DNA of 44,208 nt, from contig CALXDL010000032.1 of assembly GCA_944387055.1 (NCBI GenBank), forward strand, positions 1 to 44,208, read 5' to 3'. Below the pieces are notes generated by a model. The model worked only from the letters and a program-made list of their open reading frames with translations. It ran no database searches and was not told the origin of the DNA. The translations under genes were made by a program, and so were the position numbers. Of the stretch, positions 26,212-32,662 are shown in pieces. The stretch comes from an uncultured Oscillospiraceae bacterium (GTDB lineage Bacteria > Bacillota > Clostridia > Oscillospirales > Oscillospiraceae). The first letter of the stretch is position 1. Each line of letters starts with the position of its first letter.

Positions 26212-26322
26212 TAGGGAAAACAATATCCCATTTATTAGCAACACTACTAGTTTTCCATACACAATACGCAATCTTTGGGCAGATATGCTAACCAATGGGA
26301 TGTATATTCTATCTTTATTTAT

Positions 26323-26335
26323 TTAAGCTGCTTAA
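26323..26335. promoter_or_regulatory. Second copy of the TTAAGC-T-GCTTAA palindrome
   Basis: TTAAGC and GCTTAA around a central T, just downstream of the -10 box of the deacylase promoter. The centres of the two copies are 128 bases apart, close to twelve helical turns, which would suit repression by a DNA loop (inference). Confidence 0.6.
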
Positions 26336-26348
26336 CTTTTATGTATCT

Positions 26349-26377
26349 AGGATAGCTGGATATTGTCCTTTTGTCAA
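26349..26377 (-). promoter_or_regulatory. Promoter of the deacylase gene
   Basis: A perfect TTGACA (26372-26377), 17-base spacer and TATCCT (26349-26354) on the minus strand. It gives a leader of about 170 bases that contains both palindromes. Confidence 0.8.
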
Positions 26378-26419
26378 GTAGATATCAGGCTTTATATGTT
26401 CCAAAACTTATATCTATTT

Positions 26420-26440
26420 CTTGTTTGTTTTGCTAATAAT
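26420..26440 (+). repeat. Direct repeat, copy A
   Basis: A 21-base element, CTTGTTTGTTTTGC followed by TAATAAT. It recurs at 26680-26700 with two T/C differences. AAACTT lies shortly upstream of each copy. Confidence 0.7.
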
Positions 26441-26489
26441 TTACTCTTCAGCCGCTAACTATTCGATTCCATTGCTCAAAAAGTTTGAA

Positions 26490-26653
26490 AATGTCGCTTT
26501 TTTGGTCGCCGATCGTTGCGGTCATTGGGGCCGAGACCACAGATGAACTCGCTCCCCTTTCCATTTCATCAGAAAGGGGATGTCAAATAGGGAGCATGGC
26601 CACACTCCCGCAAGATCTCCGATTCTGGCAGATTGCCGGAGCGGAGATTTTTT
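26490..26653 (+). ncRNA. Candidate structured RNA or attenuator ending in an intrinsic terminator
   Basis: Between the two direct repeats lie several nested stems on the plus strand: CCCCTTTC with GAAAGGGG, GCTCCC with GGGAGC as an alternative partner, and GGGAG with CTCCC. They end in a strong terminator at 26615-26653. An overlapping 90-codon frame runs through the terminator and is unlikely to be translated. No known class is recognised, and no clear promoter is visible. Call rests on structure only. Confidence 0.4.
26615..26653 (+). terminator. Intrinsic terminator upstream of the CD3324-type gene
   Basis: ATCTCCG pairs with CGGAGAT, extended by CTGGC with GCCGG, followed by T6 (26648-26653). 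It ends a rightward transcript that starts somewhere between the deacylase promoter and 26550. Confidence 0.8.
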
Positions 26654-26679
26654 CTTGTTGGGAGTATCCCAAACTTTCT

Positions 26680-26700
26680 CTTGTTTGCTTCGCTAATAAT
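26680..26700 (+). repeat. Direct repeat, copy B
   Basis: CTTGTTTGCTTCGC followed by TAATAAT, 19 of 21 bases identical to copy A and 260 bases from it. It sits 32 bases upstream of the promoter at 26732-26760, where an activator site would be expected. Confidence 0.7.
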
Positions 26701-26731
26701 ACGTTTCTGCCCGCTATTTTCAAAAAAGACA

Positions 26732-26760
26732 TTGAATTGTTAATAATTGCGTGGTAGGAT
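26732..26760 (+). promoter_or_regulatory. Promoter of the CD3324-type gene
   Basis: TTGAAT (26732-26737), a 17-base spacer and TAGGAT (26755-26760). The transcript would have a leader of about 155 bases before the ATG at 26924. Confidence 0.75.
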
Positions 26761-26793
26761 AGAGACGTTCATAATAGAAAGAAGTGGTATCCA

Positions 26794-26859
26794 ATGACAA
26801 AGCTCAACGAAGTGCAGCTCCATGCAAAGCCAGTAGATCGCGACGTTTGCATGGAGTAA
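26794..26859 (+). CDS. Possible 21-residue leader peptide
   Basis: ATG at 26794 opens a frame reading MTKLNEVQLHAKPVDRD and ending VCME before TAA. It lies in the leader of the CD3324-type gene and spans the arms of the stem at 26818-26856. Ribosomes translating it would disrupt that stem. The Shine-Dalgarno match (AGAAAGAAG) is weak, so translation is uncertain. Confidence 0.3.
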   Translation: MTKLNEVQLHAKPVDRDVCME

Positions 26860-26891
26860 AAATCGTCGCATAATCAATATGCTGGCTTTGC
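26818..26891 (+). promoter_or_regulatory. Leader RNA with two mutually exclusive stems
   Basis: Stem A pairs CTCCATGCAAA (26818-26828) with TTTGCATGGAG (26846-26856), 11 bp. Stem B pairs GCAAAGCCAG (26824-26833) with CTGGCTTTGC (26882-26891), 10 bp, with an inner GCGACG/CGTCGC. Both use GCAAA at 26824-26828, so only one can form. That is the layout of a switch or attenuator, although neither stem carries a T run or covers the ribosome binding site at 26909-26915. Confidence 0.55.
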
Positions 26892-26923
26892 TGCTTGACG
26901 ATCATCTCAAGGAGGAAGCCTGC

Positions 26924-27187
26924 ATGAGATACATCAATGCAAAAGCTCTTCTTCCCGATGCGCTGGTCAAGGAATTGCAGCACTATATCCAAGGGGGCTA
27001 TCTTTATGTCCCCACTGATCGAGCGCAACAAAAACGATGGGGAGAAGCGTCTGGCTACCGGCAGGAATTGCAGCAGCGGAACCGCCAGATCGTAGAGGAA
27101 TTTCGGAACGGAATCTCTATGGAGGAACTGGCGGAAAAATACTTCTTGTCCGTATACGCCATTCGGAAGATCATTTATCAGAAATAA
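26924..27187 (+). CDS. CD3324-family (Mor-like) HTH protein
   Basis: 87 residues starting MRYINAKALLPDALVKELQ. The first half matches the CD3324-type pattern, with YIQGGYLYVPT and then KRWGEASGYR; the second half (about 55-85) is a helix-turn-helix: EEFRNGISMEELAEKYFLSVYAIRKIIYQ. Related to the Mor transcription activator fold. The start has AAGGAGG 8 bases upstream. It has its own promoter and an unusual leader, and a terminator follows at 27192-27223. The targets are unknown; the neighbouring hydrolase/acetyltransferase pair or the repeats nearby are candidates. Confidence 0.85.
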   Translation: MRYINAKALLPDALVKELQHYIQGGYLYVPTDRAQQKRWGEASGYRQELQQRNRQIVEEFRNGISMEELAEKYFLSVYAIRKIIYQK

Positions 27188-27191
27188 ACTG

Positions 27192-27223
27192 GCAGGGGTC
27201 GCAGAAATGCAGCCCCTGCTTTT
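27192..27223 (+). terminator. Terminator of the CD3324-type gene
   Basis: GCAGGGG pairs with CCCCTGC, with an inner GCA/TGC around GAAA, followed by TTTTGTG. It starts 5 bases past the stop codon. Confidence 0.85.
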
Positions 27224-27327
27224 GTGTTGTATACAGATCGATTCGGTATCATCTGGTGGATAGAAAAGAGGACATGGCAGTAGTACGATATAAGAAAAGG
27301 GATACATCCACAAGAAAGGAAACGATC

Positions 27328-28032
27328 ATGTGTACTCGATTTGTCTACCGGGGCGACGATATGATCACCGGCTTCAATTTTGATATCGACCTTGCAGTAT
27401 GGGACCACAAGATCATAAAAGAGAAGGACCCCTTCTATATCGGCATCCTGCGGCCCGACGGAGTACGTCATTCCTATCATGGCGTGGACCGCAACGGGAA
27501 TGTCGGGACCTTGCTATATGTCCACGGAAATCCGGCTGGGACCTGTCAAGGTCTTAAAGACTGCATGACGATCGCAGACCTGACAGAACAGTTTATCCAG
27601 GCGCAGATCGGTCTTGACGATGCGCTGCAAATGGTGCAGGAAAGGAAGATCGTTTATGCCTCGGATACCACCATGCAGGCCATGCTGTCTGACCGGAAGG
27701 GCCGCACCCTGATCGTCGAACCGGGTATCGGCTGGCGGGAAAATGCGGGCCGGTACTCACTGATCACCAATTACTCCGTCCTTGCACCAGAGACCACGCG
27801 TCCATTTATTGTATCGGGAGATGACCGGTACGAAAGGGCTGCCCAACTGCTGGACACATACGGGAGGCATTTTACCGTCACCGATGCGTTTTCTGTTCTC
27901 CAGGCCGTCCGGCAAGAGGGACTATGGGCCACCAGAGTCTCATTCGTTTACTCCGCAACGGAGCACACCGTTTATTATGTGCAAAACAATGACCTTTCGC
28001 AGATCGAGAAATACGAGTTTCCGCAGCTTTGA
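27328..28032 (+). CDS. Ntn-hydrolase amidase (choloylglycine hydrolase / penicillin-acylase-like)
   Basis: 234 residues. The start MCT puts Cys2 at the N-terminus after Met removal, the nucleophile of linear amide C-N hydrolases. NFDID (Asp19) and ITNYSVL (Asn near 152), and WATRVSF (Arg near 210) align with conserved residues of bile-salt hydrolase and penicillin V acylase. The first-loop Arg of bile-salt hydrolases is replaced: the sequence reads TGFNFD, not GRNLD. That makes bile-salt activity doubtful and suggests another N-acyl amide. The length is shorter than the usual 310-330 residues. GAAAGGA lies 7 bases before the ATG. Vat-like gene follows 15 bases on. Confidence 0.8.
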   Translation: MCTRFVYRGDDMITGFNFDIDLAVWDHKIIKEKDPFYIGILRPDGVRHSYHGVDRNGNVGTLLYVHGNPAGTCQGLKDCMTIADLTEQFIQAQIGLDDALQMVQERKIVYASDTTMQAMLSDRKGRTLIVEPGIGWRENAGRYSLITNYSVLAPETTRPFIVSGDDRYERAAQLLDTYGRHFTVTDAFSVLQAVRQEGLWATRVSFVYSATEHTVYYVQNNDLSQIEKYEFPQL

Positions 28033-28047
28033 GAGAAGGGGAAAGCC

Positions 28048-28689
28048 ATGGATCCAGAGAAACTTTATCCTCGCACAAACGACCACGAGACGGTCTATTT
28101 GAAAACTGTCGCGGAGGATCCCAACATCATCGTTGGGGATTTCACCATATATAACGACTTTGTCAAAGACCCGCGGCAGTTTGAGAAGAACAATGTACTG
28201 TATCACTATCCGATCAACCATGACAAACTTGTGATCGGGAAATTTTGCTCCATCGCCTGCGGGGCAAAGTTTTTGTTCACCAGCGCCAACCATACACAAG
28301 CATCCTTGTCCACCTATCCGTTCCCGATCTTTTTCGAGGAATGGGGCTTGGATGTCCGAGACATCACGACCGCATGGGACAACAAAGGCGATATCATCAT
28401 CGGCAATGACGTATGGATCGGATATGAGGCGGTCATCCTGTCTGGCGTTACCATTGGAGACGGAGCGATCATCGGCACTCGCGCCGTTGTGACAAAAGAC
28501 GTCCCACCTTACACCATCGTTGGTGGCGTTCCTGCTCAGCCGATCCGCAAACGCTTCTCGGATGATATGATCTCGGCCTTGCTGGAGATCAAATGGTGGG
28601 ACTGGCCTGAAGAGCGGATCAGGACGCACATTCCAGGCATCCAGGCCAGGCGGATCGATCGTTTGCAGCCGTTTTGCGAGCAGGAATGA
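28048..28689 (+). CDS. Vat/CatB-like xenobiotic O-acetyltransferase
   Basis: 213 residues with the left-handed beta-helix (hexapeptide repeats: IGKFCSIACGAKF, then IIIGNDVWIGYEAVILSGVTIGDGAIIGTRAVVTKDV). His82 in SANHTQ is at the catalytic position known in VatD. The C-terminal RKRFSDDMISALLEIKWWDWP matches the family tail. Such enzymes use acetyl-CoA to acetylate streptogramin A or chloramphenicol, but many chromosomal members have unknown substrates. It follows the amide hydrolase by 15 bases with AAGGGGAAAG as ribosome binding site, so the two are one operon. Resistance is possible, not shown. Confidence 0.9.
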   Translation: MDPEKLYPRTNDHETVYLKTVAEDPNIIVGDFTIYNDFVKDPRQFEKNNVLYHYPINHDKLVIGKFCSIACGAKFLFTSANHTQASLSTYPFPIFFEEWGLDVRDITTAWDNKGDIIIGNDVWIGYEAVILSGVTIGDGAIIGTRAVVTKDVPPYTIVGGVPAQPIRKRFSDDMISALLEIKWWDWPEERIRTHIPGIQARRIDRLQPFCEQE

Positions 28690-28751
28690 CGTGACAGCCC
28701 ATGAAGATGCGATAGGGCACTGCCGCATGGGCTGAGCGCAGCATAAAAGGA

Positions 28752-28786
28752 GCAGGCACGACCGTTTCCACGGTGTGCCTGCATCT
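28752..28786. terminator. Bidirectional terminator between the acetyltransferase and a lipoprotein
   Basis: GCAGGCAC pairs with GTGCCTGC, and the loop contains ACCGT/ACGGT. Plus strand continues ATCTTTTG, minus strand TCCTTTTATG, so both convergent transcripts can stop here. Confidence 0.8.
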
Positions 28787-28835
28787 TTTGTGCTTGTCCT
28801 GCCCTGCCACTCTTTCTTTTTCAGCAGTCCCTTTG

Positions 28836-29165
28836 CTATCCTGCCAATTCGATCCCCGAAACGACCGGCGGGGCATCCTCATCTCCCAGCTCGCCCGTAT
28901 AGGTGACGTTCACATGATCTCCTTCAGAGAGATCATCCAGAGAGACATCTTCTGCAAGGTCCATGACCTGGTATGCTCCATCATCGGTCAGCAATACCAG
29001 AAACTCTCCCTTCCGATTGATGACCCCGCTGACTACCTGTGCTTCACTGCCATCTTCAGAAGCTGCCGTTCCTTCTGCCGGCGCGTCAGAATGACCGCAT
29101 GCAGTCAGGGCCATCCCCAGCATCAGCACGATGGCGCCTAATATGATGAACTGTTTCCATCTCAT
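28836..29165 (-). CDS. Small lipoprotein, probable OB-like domain
   Basis: 109 residues: MRWKQF, a hydrophobic segment and the lipobox LTAC (Cys about 23). The mature part has a short acidic linker, then a strand-rich stretch, GVINRKGEFLVLLTDDGAYQVMD and LSEGDHVNVTYTGELGD, which resembles the compact beta-barrel of DUF3221-like proteins. The start has AGGAGG 9 bases upstream. It lies 23 bases after the anti-sigma factor gene and is the last gene of the sigma operon, so it is likely part of the same envelope response. Function unknown. Confidence 0.8.
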   Translation of the reverse strand: MRWKQFIILGAIVLMLGMALTACGHSDAPAEGTAASEDGSEAQVVSGVINRKGEFLVLLTDDGAYQVMDLAEDVSLDDLSEGDHVNVTYTGELGDEDAPPVVSGIELAG

Positions 29166-29188
29166 CGATATGTTCCTCCTATGCATTT

Positions 29189-30301
29189 TTATTGTTTGAG
29201 GTGCTGCTGCACATATCCAGGGACGTCCTGGCCGGCAGTCTTATAGAAAGAGGCGATCTGCTGCCAGTCCAGTCCTTCGTCGCTATCCTGGATAAAGCCG
29301 TACAAGCCTTTGAGCAGGACATCCTGTTCCTCGGGGCTGGCACTGGCGAGATGTTCATCCAAAAAGTCTAGGACCGGCTCTGCGGTGAAGGAGGAGAGCA
29401 GCAGCTGATAATACGCATCCAGGAACTGGCTGCTCTGATACTGCTCCATCGTTTCAAAGCAGACCGGGACATCGTTGCCGGTCCTCTCCTCCACGATCAC
29501 ATCGCCAGAGGCGGCTGCCATGGCATCTTCTCTGGTATCGTACTGTGCCAGCTCCGCAAAGAATCCCCCTTGGTCATCCTGCAAGATCCGGATGTCCTGA
29601 CCCGCATATGGTGCGAGGGCAGCCTGGATCTCCTGACCGGAGAAAGAGAGCGTACGAACAGAGTAGATGGTATCCAGCTGGATATCCGTGGGCAGGAGCC
29701 GGATCACCAGACTGCCTGGGGCTTTGTACTCTTCGATCTGGACAGCGGCGTCATTCTCCAGCTCCAACTGGAGCGCAGTAGTCTCCGATGTACTGGTCGG
29801 AAGCACATAGACAGACTTGATATATTGGCTGGTGTCCTGGGCGCGGGTGATCTCCGAGAGGATATCGACGCTTGCCGTACCTGGGAGCGTGATCGTGATG
29901 GTCTTGGGATAAGAGGCGAATTCGGCTCTATAAGCAGCCGCATCCTCCTTAGCAAAGTCGAGCCGCATCTGCTCCGTGTCTCCGTCGCGCTCCATCGTTA
30001 CGGTGGCTGTTCCGCCATCCGTTGCAACACCGCCTTCGGCCACGGACCAGTCTTTTCCAAACATCCGGACCAGCTGGCCAAGGATGGGCACGTCTTCCAT
30101 CGCCGCGGCAAAAGCCGGCGAGAGGTTGATGGAGCCCATGAAGAGGCCCATGACCACGATAAGGGAGCATGCCGACCGCATGACTGTCCTCTTTACGCGG
30201 CGGCGGCGCGCCACGGTTTTTTTCCCCTCATCGATCCCTCGTTGGATGATCTCATCCAGGTCATCCGGGAGATCGACCGGGATATGATGGTTAGATCCCA
30301 T
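29189..30301 (-). CDS. Membrane-bound anti-sigma factor (DUF4179-like)
   Basis: 370 residues. The N-terminal cytoplasmic part (about 1-40, DDLDEIIQRGIDEGKK) is followed by one membrane segment (CSLIVVMGLFMGSI, about 45-62) and a large extracellular region starting AFAAAMEDVPILGQLVRMFG, which is how DUF4179-type anti-sigma factors begin. The rest has no motif I know. Its start overlaps the sigma gene stop by 11 bases, so expression is coupled and stoichiometric. It is expected to hold the ECF sigma factor inactive at the membrane until an outside signal arrives. Confidence 0.85.
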   Translation of the reverse strand: MGSNHHIPVDLPDDLDEIIQRGIDEGKKTVARRRRVKRTVMRSACSLIVVMGLFMGSINLSPAFAAAMEDVPILGQLVRMFGKDWSVAEGGVATDGGTATVTMERDGDTEQMRLDFAKEDAAAYRAEFASYPKTITITLPGTASVDILSEITRAQDTSQYIKSVYVLPTSTSETTALQLELENDAAVQIEEYKAPGSLVIRLLPTDIQLDTIYSVRTLSFSGQEIQAALAPYAGQDIRILQDDQGGFFAELAQYDTREDAMAAASGDVIVEERTGNDVPVCFETMEQYQSSQFLDAYYQLLLSSFTAEPVLDFLDEHLASASPEEQDVLLKGLYGFIQDSDEGLDWQQIASFYKTAGQDVPGYVQQHLKQ

Positions 30302-30803
30302 TCGATCGCATCCTTTCTTTCAGGGCGCTGAGCCCGCGATAGTATATGGATTTCACAGTGGCCTCTGGTCTTTTCAGTATTTGCGCGATCTCAGAAAAGG
30401 TCATGTCCTCGTAGAACTTCAAAATGATGACGGTGCGCGATCGTCCATCCAACCATTTCAAAGCCTCTTTTACGACCAGTGTACTGTTCCATCGATCTTC
30501 ATCGTCAGGACTGGAGATATCTGCTCCTTCCAAATCTAGTAGAACGGCCCGTGAGGACCGATGCAGAAAGGAGATCGCGGTGTTTGCCAGGATCCGGTAA
30601 AACCAAGGATAGAATTTTTCCACGTCCTTCAGGCGGTCCTTTCCGATATAGGCTTTACAGACCGCGTCCTGGACGATATCCTTCGCATCTTCTCGGTTTT
30701 GGACATATCCATAGGCTATGCGATAGATCGATGCTTCCTTCGCCTGTATCAACTCCAGGAACTCCGGATCTGTCAGTCCCTTTTTTCCTGCTTGCAGCTG
30801 CAT
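30291..30803 (-). CDS. ECF-type RNA polymerase sigma factor
   Basis: 170 residues. Region 2 (about 20-85) includes DAKDIVQDAVCKAY and WFYRILANTAISFLHR; region 4 (about 110-165) includes DGRSRTVIILKFYEDMTFSEIAQILKRPEATVKS, the -35-binding helix-turn-helix. It directs polymerase to a small set of stress promoters. AGGAGG is 11 bases before the ATG. The anti-sigma factor follows with an 11-base overlap. Upstream on the minus strand GAAACC (30853-30858) and GTC (30833-30835) with 17 bases between resemble an ECF promoter, which would suggest autoregulation (weak). Confidence 0.93.
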   Translation of the reverse strand: MQLQAGKKGLTDPEFLELIQAKEASIYRIAYGYVQNREDAKDIVQDAVCKAYIGKDRLKDVEKFYPWFYRILANTAISFLHRSSRAVLLDLEGADISSPDDEDRWNSTLVVKEALKWLDGRSRTVIILKFYEDMTFSEIAQILKRPEATVKSIYYRGLSALKERMRSNGI

Positions 30804-31131
30804 CTGTCGAGCGACCTCCTTCTGTACAGTATGACTCTGCTATTTCCAAAATGGTTTCGATCCTCTCCAAAGTCGGCTGGATATCTTTTGGAGCGGTCTG
30901 CGGAGATCCGATCGGCATCCGGAGCGGGCAGGTGTCCGCCATGCGGGCCGGAGGAGGATGTCCGTCTCCTCTCCGCCCGGAGGTATCGGAACGATCCGGC
31001 AGTCATCTCGCTGCGGCAGGCGGCCATCGCTCCCACCGTCCTCTCCCACCCATCCTGCAAGGTAGCAGGTCTGGAGGGCTTTGCATACCATGACATGGGG
31101 GCGATCCCCCCAGAAGGAGGCACATCGACCA
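30804..31131. other. Divergent intergenic region between the ECF sigma factor and VWA genes
   Basis: 328 bases with no gene I can support. The left end holds a weak ECF-like promoter facing left (30833-30858). A GGGGG-CGAT-CCCCC hairpin lies just before the VWA ribosome binding site at 31114-31120. I see no clear promoter for the VWA gene. Confidence 0.45.
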
Positions 31132-32502
31132 ATGGGTGTTACGAATTCCAACAAGGTCGTCAACACAACGCAGATCCTTTGCGACGGGACTGTGCGTGTG
31201 ACCCTCGCGTTGACGGCCACTCCAGATATCATGAGCAACCCCACGGACATCGTGTTAGTCCTGGACCGTTCTGGCAGTATGGCGGGAGTCCCGCTGGCAA
31301 ACATGAAGGCCGGCGCGGATACCTTCATCGACATCATCGCCGACGCCACCGGCGGCTCCGGCGGCCAGATCGGCTCCGGCAGCCGCATCGGCATCGTCAG
31401 TTTCGCGGATACCGCTACGGCGGATACAGGGCTCATCACCTCTGTAGACACGCTGAAGGCCGCAGTAGATGCTCTGACCGCCGGCGGGAGCACCAACCAT
31501 GCAGACGCCTTCGCCACGGCGGCGGGCCTGCTGGATCCCCCCTCCGGCAATGCGCGCGTGATCGTCATGTTCACAGACGGCAACACCACTGCCGGCGGGC
31601 CGCCTGCGCCGGTGGCCGCCGCGGCCCGGGCACAGGGGATCATCATCTACTGCATCGGTCTGGTGGGTTCGGACGGCGTGGATGTCAGCGCCCTGAACGA
31701 ATGGGCCAGTGACCCCGACGCCGCTCACGTAGCGGTGACCCCAGATGCGGCCGACCTGGAGCAGCTCTTCGCAGACCTCGCGGCCAACATCTCCAATCCC
31801 GGTGCCACAGACATCGTCATCGACGAGACTGTGCAGGCGGACTTCGCCATCACCAGCATCCTGACGCCTAGCAAAGGCTCTGCCGCCCTGCTGGACGCCC
31901 GTTCTCTGCGGTGGACCATCCCCGAATTGGGCGTGACCGCCAGTGAGAGCGCTATCCTGGAGTTCCTGGTCCAGCACACCGGGCAGATCTCCGGAGACAA
32001 ACTGGTCAACCAATCGATCACCTACTCTGATGCAGAGGGCAACGTAGTCACGTTCCCCGCCCCCACGGTCTCCGTGGATTGCGGCACCGTCGTCTATCCA
32101 GAGCCCTGTCCGACTCCTGTGGAACTGTCGGTCAGCGGATGTTCTGGCTCTGTGGAGGTCGATCTGGGGGACGTCTCCTTGGATGCCCCAGGCCAGATCC
32201 TCCAAGTGGATGTGACCCTGCAGCAGGTCTGCCCCGGCCAGCGCGTGGCCTTGGCCGCCATCCTCTCGGAAGTGGACTCTGCCGGTGTCGAGCATGATCG
32301 AGGCATGAAAGTCTTCACCATCCCCGCCCATGACGCGCCTTCCTGCCGGGACGTCCTGGTCAGATGCATCCGGTTCGTGTTGCCGGCGGACCCGGAAGGC
32401 ACCGGTCAGCCCCCCTGTGCCCAGCGGGACCTGCGGATGCGCTTCATCGCCAACTCTCTGGACAACGGCTTCCTCTGCTGTGCGGATACGGCCACGCCAT
32501 GA
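31132..32502 (+). CDS. Von Willebrand factor A domain protein with cysteine-rich tail
   Basis: 456 residues. A VWA domain (about 38-225) has an intact MIDAS site DRSGSM (Asp45, Ser47, Ser49), plus GGSTNHADAF and VMFTDGN. A beta-sandwich, DUF11-like domain (about 225-330) and a C-terminal region rich in Cys follow (VDCGTVVYPEPCP to FLCC at 450). No signal peptide and no membrane anchor are visible, although the fold is usually extracellular. That combination is seen in spore-surface proteins of Clostridia, so a spore coat or exosporium role is possible (inference). The ATG has AAGGAGG 11 bases upstream. It diverges from the ECF sigma gene. Confidence 0.85.
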   Translation: MGVTNSNKVVNTTQILCDGTVRVTLALTATPDIMSNPTDIVLVLDRSGSMAGVPLANMKAGADTFIDIIADATGGSGGQIGSGSRIGIVSFADTATADTGLITSVDTLKAAVDALTAGGSTNHADAFATAAGLLDPPSGNARVIVMFTDGNTTAGGPPAPVAAAARAQGIIIYCIGLVGSDGVDVSALNEWASDPDAAHVAVTPDAADLEQLFADLAANISNPGATDIVIDETVQADFAITSILTPSKGSAALLDARSLRWTIPELGVTASESAILEFLVQHTGQISGDKLVNQSITYSDAEGNVVTFPAPTVSVDCGTVVYPEPCPTPVELSVSGCSGSVEVDLGDVSLDAPGQILQVDVTLQQVCPGQRVALAAILSEVDSAGVEHDRGMKVFTIPAHDAPSCRDVLVRCIRFVLPADPEGTGQPPCAQRDLRMRFIANSLDNGFLCCADTATP

Positions 32503-32510
32503 CCTTTCTC

Positions 32511-32635
32511 CCCACCGCCTCCGGCGGTGGGTACATACTATCATCGCGACCCAGGGAACGGACAAGCCCCCGCCGGTATAAAACGGCGGGGGCAGTGGAA
32601 GGAATACTATCAGAGGCGGCTTTTTCGAGCCGCCT
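32511..32635. repeat. Three GC-rich hairpins in tandem
   Basis: Perfect stems at 32511-32531 (CCCACCGCC), 32566-32593 (GCCCCCGCCG, 10 bp) and 32614-32635 (AGGCGGCT). None has a T run, so they are not standard terminators. They fill the space between the VWA and FAD-Rieske genes and may stabilise the mRNA end or slow transcription. Confidence 0.7.
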
Positions 32636-32662
32636 GTACGATCACGAGAAAGGAGGGACGCT

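Noticed and set aside
26485..26757. 90-codon plus-strand frame in the regulatory stretch
   Set aside because: It runs through a strong terminator and into the next promoter, with no ribosome binding site.
27037..27327. In-frame N-terminal extension of the amide hydrolase
   Set aside because: It would overlap the CD3324-type gene and its terminator and would bury the catalytic Cys2.
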